Source of the DNA: Hansfordia pulvinata
Lineage: Eukaryota > Ascomycota > Sordariomycetes > Xylariales
Assembly: GCA_006538405.1 (NCBI GenBank)
Contig: BJKQ01000017.1
Location: 1 to 64,000, forward strand
Length of the DNA: 64,000 nt
Direction: 5' to 3'
Shown: piece after piece, positions 1 through 13,773 of the stretch
How positions within the stretch are numbered: the first letter of the stretch is position 1
Layout of the letters: every line of letters starts with the position of its first letter
Made by a program: the position numbers and the translations under genes
The notes under the pieces: model-generated
Database searches by the model: none
What the model was told of the DNA's origin: nothing
Seen by the model: the letters and a program-made list of their open reading frames with translations, nothing else

Positions 1-673
1 CGGGATATAGGCAATGCAGATGTCGATCTCTCTTGTTTGCGTGGGTGGACGTCCAGTCCTGGGAAGCAGAGCGACGAATCAACGGGCGGTGCAAAGTGCG
101 GTGGGGAGAGGGGAGGGGAGGGGGTGCGAGTATCATCACCTACGAGGAGGCTTATTCGAGCGAGTCGTCGAGGGCGCTGTTGTGGGTCGGCCGGTTGTGG
201 CTGTAGTGTTGTGGTTGTAGATGTATCGTAAATGTGGATTGGTAGTGGTTCTGGTTCAAATGCGGTCGTATTGTGGTAGCTCTGGCTCTGGCTTTGGATC
301 GCCGGGCGGGACGAGGGCAGCTTTAGTCGAAGCCGTCGTCTCGAACAGACAAGCAGCCGCGCAGAGAGGGAAGCGAACCTGGAGGGCGGGAGGGCGGGAG
401 CGAGACGGGATGGCCAGGGCCCGGATCCATCCAAGCCATCAACCAACGGGGTGTTTGAGTAGGAGGAGTGGGAGCAGCACCGGTGGTGGTGGTGGTGGTG
501 GTTAGAGACGGCATCTCCCTATTTCCACCCTCTCTCTCTATCTCTAATACGAGCACACACACCAGTCATCAGTCATTCGACAGGACCACTCGAAGAACGG
601 ACGGACAGGAAGAAACCAGAACGGGACTACGGTACTCGACGGGACAGGGAGCGAGGGAATGGGGATTCAGATC

Positions 674-675
<2 letters not shown>

Positions 676-728
<53 letters not shown>
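676..728. repeat. (CA)n microsatellite, about 26 units
   Basis: An uninterrupted CA dinucleotide tract. The TH and CV open frames across it are artefacts of the repeat. Confidence 0.97.
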
Positions 729-731
<3 letters not shown>

Positions 732-1807
732 ACGAAAAGAGTCAGCAGCAGCATCCCATACCAAAGAACCTGGGAGAAAGTGGAGAAGGCCTTGAGTCGA
801 GGGGGCGAACGAGTCCGGATACAGCAGCAGCAGCCTCCCCCTCCAGCAGCGCGGCTCCTAACCGCTGCCGACGCGTATCGTAGTACTCGTGAAAAGGGAC
901 GGGAGCAATGGGAATAGCTGCATTGGTAGCGAAAATGATGTAGAAGGGAGAGTTTCCCGGTCGGCCCCCAGTTGGCCATTTCCGCCTGAATAGCCCTAAT
1001 TGACGGTCGCACCTTCCCACTCGTAGGTCGTTCTACGGGGCAGTTCACGGACCAGCGAGCCGAGCGAGCGAATTTGGGCGGGGCCGTTTCCACTTGGGAA
1101 ATCCCCGTTGACTCGTGCCATGCAACCCACACACACAGACAGGCAGGCCGCCGCGTGCGAGTAGACACGAGTAGTAGACGGACCTGCTCGTAGGTACCCA
1201 CGACACGACGAAGAACGAGCCCCAAACAGGCGCGGGCGGCGGCAGCGCGTAAGGCAAGGTACGAGTAAGGCGGGGCGGGGCAAGGCTTGTTTGTTCGTAT
1301 TGGGGCAAGCTCGTGTGCGTTGGGTACCTCCTGAGGTACCTCCTAACAAGCGCAACCGCGTCACTGCATCTGTACTCGGACGGAGAAGAGAACGTGGTGT
1401 GTGTCGCGGGTGGTGTAGAAAAAACAGCACGTCCGTCTCACTGGTAATGAATGAATTATCGACACGTCTCTTCCCCGTCTCTCGTCTTCCCTCGTCTTGA
1501 ACATTGGCCGTCTTGGGCTTTGGCAGCAGCAGCAGCAGCCGGAACCACCGCAATCCACCCTGCTTTGGCATCCCTGCCAGAAACGCGTATAACGGATGAT
1601 ATGCAGCGCGGGCTCTTGGCTCTTCTTGTCCCTGTTATGTAGGTCGGCAAGGGGCCTTCTGCAGGCAGGCGGTACGAGTATCTGTACATCTCGTGGCGCG
1701 CCCAGCATCCATGCCACACACAAACACACAAACACACATCAATACGGGGGAGCACGAGTACTCCGTACTCGCGCACGCACGCGGCCTCTTCCGGCAGTGG
1801 CACACGA

Positions 1808-1846
1808 TCAACAACAACAATAACAACAACAACAACAACAACAACC
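1808..1846. repeat. (CAA)n microsatellite
   Basis: A CAA trinucleotide tract with one interruption. It reads as poly-N or poly-Q, but no gene context supports translation. Confidence 0.93.
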
Positions 1847-2391
1847 GTAAAAATGGGTCGGTGCGTGGCTGTCAGGTCCCCAGGCTGTGCAACACGACCG
1901 CCTCTCTTCCCTGGGCTTCGGCGCAAAGCAGCCCGCGGTACGATTCAGGACACCTTATGTTCTTGTAGCTTGCTCACGAGTAAAGAAGATGAAGATGAAC
2001 AACAACAACAACACCACCACCACCACCACCACCCCCCCCCCCCGATCGCGCACATGGGATGCATGCGTGTGCGTGAGTTACCTTCACGTACGAGTACCTT
2101 ACCTCATGTGCGAGTACGTACTCGTGGGGCCCGGAGCACAGGCGCGTGGCTCGTGGGGCCCTCGTCCTGGGGACGGAAACAGGGCAGAGAAAGCCCGCCA
2201 ATTCTTGTCTCTGAACCCATCCATCCGTACGAGTGCGTGAGCGTGAGACATCCACGTTGGATTTCTAGCTACGACAGTACCGTACCTGCACCAGACCAGC
2301 ACCTCTGCCAACCTTACCCGCACCTCCGCCTCATTCATCGGATGCGAGTGTGAGAAGAGAGAGACGAGGGAGGCAGACGCGAGATCTTAAG

Positions 2392-2565
<174 letters not shown>

Positions 2566-3262
2566 GCAAGGACCGGCATGGCGGGGACGGGCAGAGGGAA
2601 GACAAAACGTACTCCCAGCCGGTAAGAGTACTCGTATGAGTACTCGCACTACCTTACCTCGCGGATAGAAAAGGGTGGTGAGGATGCGGCAGATGTGGGG
2701 GGGCGGCCCAAGGGACAAGCGCCGCAAACCGGAAGGCGCTTGCGTTTCGTCTTGACAAGGCTCCAGTCCCGGAAAAAAAAAAAAAAAAAGCAACGTCGGG
2801 CAAGGGCTGGAACGGGCGCAAACGAAGAGAGGCCCGTTTCCAGGTTGTCTACTTTGGACACAAGCTGGGCTGCCATGTGCGGGCCTGAACCGGTAAGGCC
2901 AACCCACTCCTGGACAAGGACTTCTGAGGGGGTGGTTTAGCCCGTTGAGGTTTATTATAACAGGGGCACAGGGCGGACAGGGGGGGGGCGGCTTACGGAG
3001 TACCGAGTCCTCTTGCTACGGAGGCGCGGGTTGTTGGCGAGATTGGGCCCCGTGTATCAAGGACTGCGGCAGGAGGCGCGGTGCCGGTCCGGTCGGTCAG
3101 GCGTAGCTAGTCTTATCACGGAGCACTCTCGTACGAGTTCGTTCCGTATCCGACACAAGCGAAAGGCTTAACGGCTGTCTCCCTCTCCCTCCCTCTCTCT
3201 CTCTCTCTCTATCTTACACACACTCTCTTTGGGTTGGCGCCGAGCGAGTCGCGGAATTCTCG

Positions 3263-3291
3263 TGTCGTGTCGTGTCGTGTCGTGTTGCGTC
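3263..3291. repeat. (CGTGT)n pentamer repeat
   Basis: About five consecutive CGTGT-type units decaying into GTTGCG. Part of the simple-sequence-rich desert. Confidence 0.85.
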
Positions 3292-4235
3292 GTCGGGTCG
3301 TGATGGATCCGGCCTAGCCGCCCGCGAGTCCGCCCTGTACGAGGACCTGACCTGATGTGCGGGCACGAGCTCTTGGCACATGTACCTAGATACTCCTACC
3401 CAACTCCGTACTTTCAAGCGTGGCGCGTCGACAGGGTTTGTGGGCGGTGGCGGCCAGGCGAAATCGGATTTGCGCCCCGGGGGATTTTTTTCTTCTTCTT
3501 CTTTCTCGTTTTGGTCTTTGGGTTTCTATCGACGATCACGGACAGGGGGGCCAGGGCCAGGGCCAGGGCCAGGGGATCAAACAAGCGAGGTCGACAGACA
3601 TCCATGTGGGTGGGAGGAGGAGCCATCATCACTTCCTCTAATAAGGAGGGAGGGGGGGGGCGCCGTGCTGCGATCCAATACATTCCGAGAGGTAGTTAGG
3701 TACTCGTTCGCCCACTCACCGTTTGCAGTTGACGGTTGTACCTTGTGTATAGGTTGGGGTACTCGCACTCACCGTCTGGAGTCCAAGGCCGTCACAGTCT
3801 CGAGTCGTCGCAGTGCCGTGCTGCGCGGTGTACGATGCAGTGCACTGCAGTGCTAGGCAGGCAGGCAACGGCACAAGTACCGGGCTGCATGCGCCTGTGC
3901 ATGCACGATCGAGGCGAATCTGGGCTCCGCCAGGTTTCCTCTCGGGGATGGTGGTGCGGCGCGGCATCGCATCGCATCGCAACGCATTGACGCATCGTGG
4001 GCGGTGACGGTGGCGATGCGGCGCGACAGAGCCCACGGGGCCACAGGGATTCGATTGGAGGGAAGGGCACTGGACGCGCGCGCGCTGGCAGCCGGCAGTG
4101 GGGGGTGACGGCGCTCCATCCCAAGCATCCAATGCCCGTGAGGTTGAAACGCAGCCATACGTACCTATGGTATGGTGACGGTCTGGGCCGGGTAAGGTAC
4201 TGATGAGACGGAGACGACGAAACGGAACCCAATCG

Positions 4236-4262
4236 GATGGATTGGATTGGATTGGATTGGAT
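4236..4262. repeat. (GGATT)n pentamer repeat
   Basis: About five GGATT units in tandem, with no gene context. Confidence 0.9.
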
Positions 4263-5273
4263 ACGGGCAGACGAGACGGCCATCTATCTGCCCGGCACCC
4301 CTGTGGAAAGCCCAAGCCCCAAGCCCCACTGCCCAGCACCAACACCTGCCTTACGGGTGCCAGACCGGACCGGACGGTGCTATAATTATAATTGCCTCAC
4401 CCCGGCTCCGAGGCATAAATCCCAATCTATACTTGTATCCGCACGCACCCGACCGACGGACCTGCTCGCATCCATCCGCACGTGGCAGGCGTGGCAGGCA
4501 AAGCAGAGAGACTCTGGACTCGAGGGCGGGCGGGCGGACGGACATCCGTGTGTAAGAGCACCAGCCACTCGTGCCGTACATTGCCTCCTGACGAAAAGTC
4601 CTCCCTCAGTCGCTCACTCTCCAAAGCTCAAAGGGGGGAGGGGGGAGGCTGATTCTGCCGCTGCTCTCACACACACACCGAGAGAGGTCGCCACTGCAGA
4701 GTCTCCTGCGAGCCTACTGCAGGGCCGGTTATAAAAAAAGGCCCATAATGCAACTCTTCGGGTTGGGCTGGCGGGGTCCCCCTCCCCTCCCCCCTTTCCC
4801 TGTCACGTTGATTACCGCGCCGCTTGGTTCGGCCTACAGCTACGAGCAGACTTGAGCGGCAGTGGCTGGCTGACTCTGGCGCCTTGCGGCTTAAGCCCTC
4901 CATCTCGCTTGCAGGCTGCTTTGCACGGGACACGATCGATGGGACGACGGACGGCCGAGGTTGCGTTGCCCCGAGGTGTAGACTGACGACTTGGTCGTCG
5001 TGTCTCGTAGTAGTAGTGCGCCTCCGTACGAAAAGAGAGATGAGAGACCTCGGCCGTCGCAACCCGGCTCTTCGGGCCCGACAGACCCAAGAACAAGAAA
5101 AGTCGGTTCCCGGTGGAGAGGGAGGGAGGGAGATACGCGTACCTACGAGTAGAAAGCCCGCGCTGAGCCTTTTTTGGTTGCGTCTTTGTTTCTTTCTTTC
5201 TTTCTTTCTTTCTATGGCGACCCTTGCAACTCTCAAACGCCCGCCTCGCCCTGGCCAATTTCATCCGTCGGTT

Positions 5274-5310
5274 CCCCCCCCCCCCCCCCCCCCGCTTACG
5301 AGTACTCGTA
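5274..5310. repeat. Poly-C tract followed by a TACGAGTACTCGTA inverted motif
   Basis: Twenty C residues (5274-5293) are followed by TACGAGTA (5297-5304) overlapping TACTCGTA (5303-5310). Together they form a 14-nt palindrome of the motif that recurs through the gene-free parts of the window. Confidence 0.9.
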
Positions 5311-6457
5311 CACCCCCCTCCCTCACGGCATCCTCACCGAGTGGACAGAGCGCGCTCAAAAAGCAACGTTTGCCCTCCCGGCCCGTTGCAGTGAATGTAC
5401 CAGGGTTCTTTCGAAAGCCCGTTTGGGGGGGCACGGGGGATCGCGGGTGTTTGCTGCTTTTATTACTCTCTCTGCACTATGAGAACTACGCGTAGGCCAG
5501 CAGACAGGGCCGGGGCCCCCCAACGGCGCGCGCGACAGCCCCGGCTTCGCGTCGAGACCGAACCACAGTCTTGCAAAAGAAAAAAAAAGAAGGAAAAAAG
5601 GCAGACGGCGCTTGGAGATTCCTCTCTTTTCTATTCTGGACTTCCCAACGGCAATCGTCGGTGTGTGTGTGTGTGTGTACGAGTATTGGTGGGCGGGGAG
5701 CCCACTCGAGGCGCCCGGTCCCCACACCCACTGCCTCAGGGTGAAGGACGACGAAATGGAATTGTGATGGTTGTTGTCGTTCTTCTTCTTTTTCGTTCTT
5801 CTTCTTCTTTCTTCGTTCTTCCTCGTCGTGAATTTGTCTTTTTTTTTCTTTGCCTCTCTCTCTCTCTCGCGGGGAAAGGCTAACAGAACGAGCAGCTCCG
5901 TGATACGCAGCCGAGCCTCTTAACCACCTACGGCGAGGGGCCCGCTACGCGCCGACTTGTTTCCATGAAGCGCCCCCCCCCCTTAAAATAAAAACTCCCA
6001 TTCTGCCGCCAAACACACACACAAACACACATACGGACGCGGGGTGCAAGAACACCGCCTCCTGAGTGCGGGTGGAGCGCGACCTGGACCTGGCTACTCG
6101 CGCGAGTAGATGTGCACATTTTCTGTCTGCCCGTCCGTTCGTCTGTCCGTGTTCCTTCCATCTGTCCCTGCGGAATGGTGCGGTCGTGTTTTATGCACTC
6201 GCACGCCTGGTCCGGTCGCAGAGCGGCATTGCATTGGAAAATGTGCAAAGTGCATACAAGGTGGTAGTGGTGGTGGTGGTGGTGTTTTCTTGTGCTCGCG
6301 GCACGTGCCCCCAGGAATCCGACATGAAAGGCTGACGATCTCAGGCATGCACTGCACTCTCCAAGCGTGTGTGCGTGTGTGTGTGTGTGTGTGGTTATAC
6401 GAGCCGAACGGGCGAGGTCGTGAGGCTGTACGAGAGTAGTAGCTACTCGCAAGGTTT

Positions 6458-6461
<4 letters not shown>

Positions 6462-6538
<77 letters not shown>
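6462..6538. repeat. (CA)n microsatellite, about 38 units
   Basis: A perfect CA dinucleotide tract of about 77 nt in the gene-free left part of the window. Confidence 0.97.
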
Positions 6539-8909
6539 CCAAGCCTTGCTGTCGTGGGCCAGCTAAGTCAAGGCAGGCCCGCTCGCATCGTGTCCCGCCC
6601 GATCGTCACGTTACGAGCCAAGTGCGTCGGGGGGCCAGGCAGAGTTGCCGGGCCGGACTTGCGGCGCGCGCGTGGCTGTACTCATCAGTACGAGACGAGG
6701 ACTTGGCCCTGCGGGTTGGTTGCTCGAGTTGCTGACCCTCTCTCTCTGCAGCGGCCGGTCTTGTTCGTGTTCTGCCCTGCTTTGTGGTTGTCACCTCTCC
6801 CCCCCCAACCACGAGGAGCAGCACCAGCACCAGCACCAGCACCGCCAGCGCCAGTGTCAGCCGCCGGCCCATGCCGATACGACCCGGCGGAGCGGCTCCG
6901 TGTCAATGTGTGTATCTGTCGTTCTGTGTGTGTGTCTGTGTGTGTGTCTGTGTCTGTGTCCGCGTGTGCGCGCGCGCGCGATGGCAGCCGGAAACGGACA
7001 GGGCGCACTCTTCATCGGTTCAGTCGGTGCTGCAGACGCCGACCCGACATGTCTGAAAGAGGAAACCAGAGCGGCGGCAGGCCAATCACGGCCCGGGCCC
7101 AGTCTGGCCCCTGCTTCGGGACGGCGCTAGGCCGGATCGGGTCTCGCGGTGCAGCTTACACACGAGTACGCGTACACTTCTTGTACCCGACCTTACCTAC
7201 ATCGAGCCATTGGAAGTCTGGGCACTCTGCCCTGTAGGTACTTGGGCACGTACCTCCGTCACCCGTTCAGTGGAGGTGGTGCTGGTTAGGTACCGGTCAG
7301 CCGCCGATGGTGGGGTCCACACCTCGCTACGGATATCCGAGTGCTCGTAGGTAGGTACGTATGAGTACCTAACCTACATACGTACAGTGGATGGGCACCT
7401 TGATTAGGGGGAGACTTGGCACCTAAAGCGTCCTCGTCGTGGTCCGGGTGGAATCCCATCCATTGAACCATGGATCTCCAATGTAGGTTGGGTAGGTACG
7501 TGTACGTATGTGGTCACCTATGCACGGCCGTACCCAAGGAATGGCTGCCCTGCCCTGCACGGCCCGGGTCGCGATGCCTGAACCAAGTCGCGATCCCTTC
7601 ACCTATCCTGCCCTGCCCTGCTCTGCCCTGCCCTGCTCTACCCGTACGCGTACCCTGCTCTGCTATGCAGCGCAGCGCAGCCGTCCCGGATCGGATCGGA
7701 TCCAACCCATGTGGCTCGTGAGCCAGGGCCCGTCCCATCCTGTCCTGTCCTATCCTGCCCTTGGACCCTGGCCTGCGACTCGCCACCGGCCAGTCCGCCT
7801 CGTGGGTGGTGGCATGGTGGCATTCCATGCTGGCTCACTGCCTGCAGCCCCCCCCCCCCCCCGGCCTGTACAAATCTCCTTGCGCGTGGCAGATATATTG
7901 CCATGGCGCCGGGGGCCCCTGGAGGCCGCGTCTCGTCGCTGGCTCTTTCTGGTCTTCCTCTTTGGGCGAGTGTTAATGGCATCGCGGTTACAGAGACGCA
8001 ATTCCCCTCACTCTGGCGTCTGCTTGCCCTGCTTGCCCGATCAGGAACGCCCCCCCCCCCCCCCCTTTTACTCTCAGCCTCTCTAGATGATGAGGGGGGA
8101 GAATCGGACCACCTGCTCTTTTACTGCTGCTGCTTCTTCTTCTTCTTCTCACGCAGTTCCCACGTCAGCGGGATCAGGAAACCCTTCCCTCTTGCAAGAC
8201 CAGAAGAACCTTGCCGGGAAGCCAGAAGAACCTTGACGCAAGCCAGAACGACCTTGACGGATTCGACAAGGCGGCCTTCTTTTCTCTCACACCACCCACC
8301 AACACACACACACACACAAAAGCTTATTCCGGTCGTGTTCCCCCCTCGCGAAAACCAAACCTACCGGCCCGGAGGGTCTACCCTTGGGCACATGACATTT
8401 AGAAAAAAGAAGTAGACAAAAAAAAAAAGAGACTGCCATCCATGACAAGGGCATGTAATCCGGCACTCGGCCGCCACGGACGTCCGCGCGCGCGCGGGGG
8501 GCGACACCATGGCCCGAAGCCTGCATATCGGATATCGGACACTCCAGCCACTGACATCCCACGGCCGGGACCTGGCCTTTAGAGAGAGAGAGAGAGAGAG
8601 AGATGGCGTCCTGTGATCACCAAACCCGTGCGTGCGAGTACATGTGCGCAGAGGGCCGCCGACAATGGCCATTCACACGAGTAGTTAAGTTAGGGTTTGG
8701 GACGGCCCGAACTCTACACGTTGCTCCCACTCACGCGGTGCCCCGCCGCGTCGATTGTGTGTGTGTGGTGAAGAGGGAGGGCACACACATCCCTTTCCTT
8801 GTCCTTGTCCTTCCGCGAGTATTCATCCGCCGCTCGAACTGGTGAACTCTTCATCGAGCGAGAGCCCGCGCTGACACGGCGCATGGGAGATCCCTTCGGA
8901 TCTACCTGA

Positions 8910-8911
<2 letters not shown>

Positions 8912-8946
<35 letters not shown>
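8912..8946. repeat. (CT)n microsatellite
   Basis: A CT dinucleotide tract of about 33 nt in non-coding sequence. Confidence 0.93.
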
Positions 8947-8950
<4 letters not shown>

Positions 8951-10142
8951 GACCCGGCCAGCCCACCCCGCGGGGAACTCTGATCTCCGCGCGCGGTGTC
9001 GCGTGGTCGCTAGGGATGAAAACGTCATGTTGTTGCACGAGTTACTCGCACGAGTTATCCGCGTCCTTGACCCCCGGGAATAATGATGATAACAGTATAT
9101 GAGGGGGGGGGCTTATGCTCCGTTAAATTGTCATTATTCGGTATACTGGCGGCATTGGGAGACTTGGACGCTTAGAGAGCCTTTTGCCTCTCCCGTGACC
9201 TCGCCTCGCCCCCCCTTTTTCCCGCCCGTCAAGTCAACCGCGGCCTGTTATTAAGGAGAGACTAGCATAAGCGTACTCGGCAGCGGGAGGGAGAGAGGCA
9301 GCAGAAAGAAAGTAAGAAAAGGCCCTTCCCCGCACCATGACAAGAGGTCACGATGGGGGTGTGTGTTGCCATGACTCGGGGTTGTGGGCGGCGCGTTTCG
9401 AGCTCCGGAGCTGACCTGACTAACTAACAATAATCACGAGAAGGGAGAGAAGCACCGCGCCGAGGCTACGAAAAGGGAAAACCTCCTTTAGCAAGCATCG
9501 GATGGCAATATTTGCTTTTTTTTCATCTTCTTCCCGCCTATCCTCTATTCTCCCGGCTCTCGTCGTTGTTTCAGAGGGGAGACGCTACTCGCTTAGGCGC
9601 AAGCGCAAGCCCCGAACGGGAAGCTGATCGGCGGCGCTTTCGCTTGTGCTTGTGTCGTTTATTATGGGAGGCGCTTTCCACTCTTCACTTGCGTGAGGCT
9701 GTACTCGTACCGGAGGGGCATTGTGGTGTGGCAGTATGGCTGTGTGGGGAGAGTCTCGCCAGTCTCCTCTCCTCATCGTCAACCCGTCTCTCGTCTGGGC
9801 GTCTCTCAGCTGGCGACTGGGCAGCGTCTACGAGATGTATGTGCACCACCGCGTCTCAGACCCGCATCACGGCCTCTGATATCCGGCATTCGGCAGCCGT
9901 GGCTTTTTTTTTTTTTTTTTCTCTTGCAGGCTCTTCGCAGACCTTGTTTGCCCTGGGCCCCCGTGCAGAAGCAGGTGACCCGCGCCGCCGGTCCTGCAGC
10001 CGCCCGTGTCCCATTCTCTCGCGTGCTCCGGCGCGCGAAGCCGTCGGAGGGAGAAAAACCCCGGCACTCGTCTCCGCCACGAGGTCATCCTGCTCCATCC
10101 CGTCTCTCGTTTCGTCTCGTTGAGGCGGCAGGATGAGTCCAA

Positions 10143-10158
10143 GGGGGGGGGGGGGGGG
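10143..10158. repeat. Poly-G tract, 16 bases
   Basis: A run of 16 G residues. A second run of 19 G lies at 10368-10386. Confidence 0.9.
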
Positions 10159-11156
10159 TAATACCGGTGGGCAGACAGTCGAGAACACGTTGAAGCGTTC
10201 AAGGCGGGAAGTACTCGCAACGGACGGGGGCAATGCGGCCTCGGCTGCGCATCCCTGGAAGCGTGAGAATGCGTATGAGTACTCCGTAGTCGTAGCACCC
10301 CCGTGACACGGCACGCGATACGAGGGGTTTGGCCCGTTGCGAACATGCACGCATATCCCGTCACTTCGGGGGGGGGGGGGGGGGGGCGTTCGTGTGCCCA
10401 GCTGTCTGTGTACGGGGAAAACGTGTCACCGGCGGCTCGGTCTGGCGTCGTTCTGCAAAGCGTGGCTGTTCGACCTCGACGGCGCAAGGTCCGAACAAGG
10501 GACGAGTGACACAGAGTCAACGTCGCAGCGGGGAAAAGTGCCCCCCCCCCTCTTCTCCGGAATAGCCTGTGAGCAAGGTAGGCGGCATCTACTCGTAGGT
10601 GTGTCTGCATGTAGTCTGCGCGATGGGCCCCTTCGGTCGTGTCGTATCCCCCTTTCCTTTCCTTCCCCCTCTCCCCTCACGAGGCAGCCCACTTGTGGCG
10701 TGTTGGGTGCATGAGGCACCACGCAAGCGCCCAGCCCAGACGCTACACGAGCAAGCGAGAGGGAGAGGGCGGGCCGGAGAGCAAAGCCGCCAGAGCGGGA
10801 GAAGCCACCTCTCATCGTACTGCAGCGGGCCATCCGAGTCGTTGTTGCAGCGAGCTGTCCGTTTGTTTTCTTGGCCGGCTCACGAGGGGCGGGCAGCATC
10901 GTGGCGTTGTCGTGGCTCTCTTGCGTCGGATAAGGAAGGAGACAGGGCCAGCGGGAGTCTCCGGGAAGCCCCGTTTTGCTCGCCAGAGACGACCCGGTGA
11001 TAGGTCGAGTCTTGTGTCTTTTGCTGCGCAGATTGTCCCCCCTCCCCCGTTGTATCCTCGACTCGACGTCTTGGCTCGTGAGGGCCACAGGAAACAAGGG
11101 AACCGGCGGGTGCCGTCCTCGACGACAAGACCGGCCATCCCTTCCCGCTCCCGCAG

Positions 11157-11170
11157 TACTCGTACGAGTA
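11157..11170. repeat. TACTCGTACGAGTA perfect palindrome
   Basis: TACTCGTA and its reverse complement TACGAGTA overlap to give a perfect 14-nt palindrome. This is the clearest full example of the recurrent intergenic motif. Confidence 0.9.
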
Positions 11171-11390
11171 CACTCGGCCAGCAGACTCGGCCGAGTCGAG
11201 GGGCAGGGGCCGCACGTCCCGCTGTGGGATGGATGATGAACCCCTGACCCCCCCCTTTTCCAACCGTAAATAGGCAGCCAGCCGGGGCCAGGGCACAGGT
11301 TCCCACATGGCTTCTTCAGCCCACGCGTGGGTGGGTTGACGGTTCGGGCGGAGCAGGCCGACGTTGATTTTGGGGAAGAGGGCGCCGGCC

Positions 11391-11440
11391 TGTCCTGTCC
11401 TGTCCTGTCCTGTCCTGTCCTGTCCTGTCCTGTCATGTCC
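11391..11440. repeat. (TGTCC)n pentamer repeat, 10 units
   Basis: Ten tandem TGTCC units with one substitution (TGTCA) in the ninth. The sequence runs on into degenerate CCTGC copies. Confidence 0.95.
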
Positions 11441-12155
11441 TGCCCTGCCGTTCTGGTGGTTGGCGCTCCCTGTCGCCCCCGAAGTGCGTGAGTGCTCAGA
11501 GGCCGGACGTCTCTCTCCCTTCACGAGGGCCCGGCGGCCTTCTTTGCGAAGAGTGGTTACTGTGTGGAATGAGAACGAGAAGCCGCTGCTTTTGCGTAAC
11601 ACACATACGACCAGGAGAATACAGACACACACCGGCAGCCCCTGAGCCCTCAGGCACAGCGCACGCGCGAGCCTGCCTCGGGGGAAATTCCAGCATGAGT
11701 GGGCATTCTCCGACAGTGGCTTCACTTCCATTCCGCATTCATTCGCAACCGGAGAAACGCCCACCCCCTCCTCGGCCCAATCCGGCCACGGGAACAGGGC
11801 TGTCTCACCCCCATCCACGCCTCCCTCGTTCCCGTTTTCCTTTTTTTTTTTCCCCTTTTCTTCGTCTTTCGTCCTCTTCCGCTCTGAGGGGGAAAGGGGA
11901 GTACGGGGAGCTGCCTAAACCAGCCATGTCGGCGGCAAAGTGTGCTTTCCGTTCCGGGCATTTCTAGCTGTCTCACCTTTCGTCCACCCACCCCTAAGAC
12001 AAGAGACAAGAAGCCAAGAGAAATACGAGAGACAAGAAAAACGAGACAAGGGACATAGGCCACCCCCTCCCGGTGCTCCATCGAGTCCACAGGTCCTCGT
12101 ACGAGTACTCGTGGCTCCCTCCCGCCTAAACCTGCCGCGGGGCTCCGTTGACAAA

Positions 12156-12175
12156 CCCCCCCCCCCCCCCCCCCC
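12156..12175. repeat. Poly-C tract, 20 bases
   Basis: A run of 20 C residues about 50 nt downstream of a TACGAGTACTCG motif (12100-12111). Confidence 0.9.
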
Positions 12176-13194
12176 TGTCAGCGCCGCATCCTTCTCCCGT
12201 GAGCCCGGACCCGAGCGTGGCGGACTCTTACCCTGGGAGGAGGTCGGCGAGATCAGGAGTCTCTGTGTGTGTGTGTGTTTCTTCTTTGGGTCCCGCCCCC
12301 GTCTCGGATAGAGTAGAGCGCACCCGGGGAATGCAAGGCGGCTTCTCGACCTGTCAGTCGCGGCAGCTGCCCCGGGGGAGGGGGGGGCGGTTATTGGGAA
12401 GTGGGACCCTCGCCTCGGGGGGGATTTGATAAGGGTTTGCTCACCGGTGCCGGGATGCTGTCCTGTTGTCGCGGCGGGCTGCCGAGGCCGTTGATCAGCG
12501 GCAAGGCTCGCTAGGGATGCCGCGACCTCTCGGACAATGTCGTGATGCTTTCTTGTCGGTCGAGGGCAAGCTTGGAGATACCCATGAGACGACAGAGGCG
12601 AACCTACAGAACCGAGGTTTTGCTGGGTGCGGCCCTTGTGCTGTCTAGTTCCTGGTTAGAGGCAGCTACCGCAGCTGTTCAACTGCAACTCGGATAAGCA
12701 CACTGTAACATGATGTGATTTCAAGTGTGAGTGAGTCTTCGGCATGCTGCAGTGCGCATCAGCAGTCTCATCAGCTCTATCCAGGTGCTGATGAAACTTG
12801 AACTTTAAGCAAACCAAGGTTGGTTACAGTCTCGACAACCTGTGGACATATCTCGACCCTCACAGAGCCCAGATAGCCGCAACTTCAGCGGGACGGCCTT
12901 CTCGTCGTCAGTCTCTCATGGCGAGCTGTCAGACCAACGCCGCCATTGCAGCCTCCCCCTTCCTTGCCGACGACGGCGACGGCCTCTCGTGGCCTCGTCT
13001 CTCTGGAACGAGCCCCCCCCCCCGGGCCTTTGTTCCTGGGTTTGCTGCATTATCATCCATCAACGCCCTGCCGCCCCGGCAACAGCTCCAAATGCCCCCC
13101 CTCCGCGCCTACCACAAGCCGTCCGCCGCCGCCGCCGTCCGCAGATCCAACCGGGTTGACCAACCGGAGAGGACACTTCGACGACCACCTGGTT

Positions 13195-13215
13195 CCCCCC
13201 CCCCCCCCCCCCCCC
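13195..13215. repeat. Poly-C tract, 21 bases
   Basis: A run of 21 C residues in non-coding sequence. Confidence 0.9.
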
Positions 13216-13748
13216 AGGGGTTCTCCCTCGAGGTTCAAGCGTGCCGAGCCGGGGCGCGCGTCGGGTGATGCAGGCGGCGACAGCAGGGGCAATGTAGCCC
13301 GCCAGCAGGAGGCCGCCAGCAGCGCGCAGAGAAATGTGGCCAGGAGACCGTTGCGCGCGGAATCGAGTCTGCTTGTTCTCTCTTCACCCCTCAGGGCTTT
13401 CGAGGGCTAGAGATCAGGGGCGCAATGGCGGCTGGGGCGCCTGTGATGTCGGGAAGTCTGGCCGCTGGGATAAAGGGGGGTTGCGTGCCGCCCGGGCAGT
13501 TGTAGCCCAGCCCGGCTACATATCACAACCAGCCTACAACTGCAGCTGGAGGGTGTCGCAGAAGGAACAGGCATCGCGGCGGCGGCCCACGTTCACCTGA
13601 CGAGCGCACGGCAGGCCACCAAGGCCGCGCGGGTGGGCAAGACGAGACTCGCCGTGGGATATGACGGGACTGGCAAGAAGTCAGCAAGACCGAGCAAAAG
13701 TGGCCCCGTCGCCACGGAAGAATGCGCTGGGTAGGAGGGGATCAGTCG

Positions 13749-13773
13749 CCCCCCCCCCCCCCCCCCCCCCCCC
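13749..13773. repeat. Poly-C tract, 25 bases
   Basis: A run of 25 C residues in non-coding sequence, one of the three longest G/C homopolymers of the window. Confidence 0.9.

Noticed and set aside
8686..8700. A TTAGGG followed by TTTGGG, considered as telomeric
   Set aside because: A single copy only, with no array on either side.
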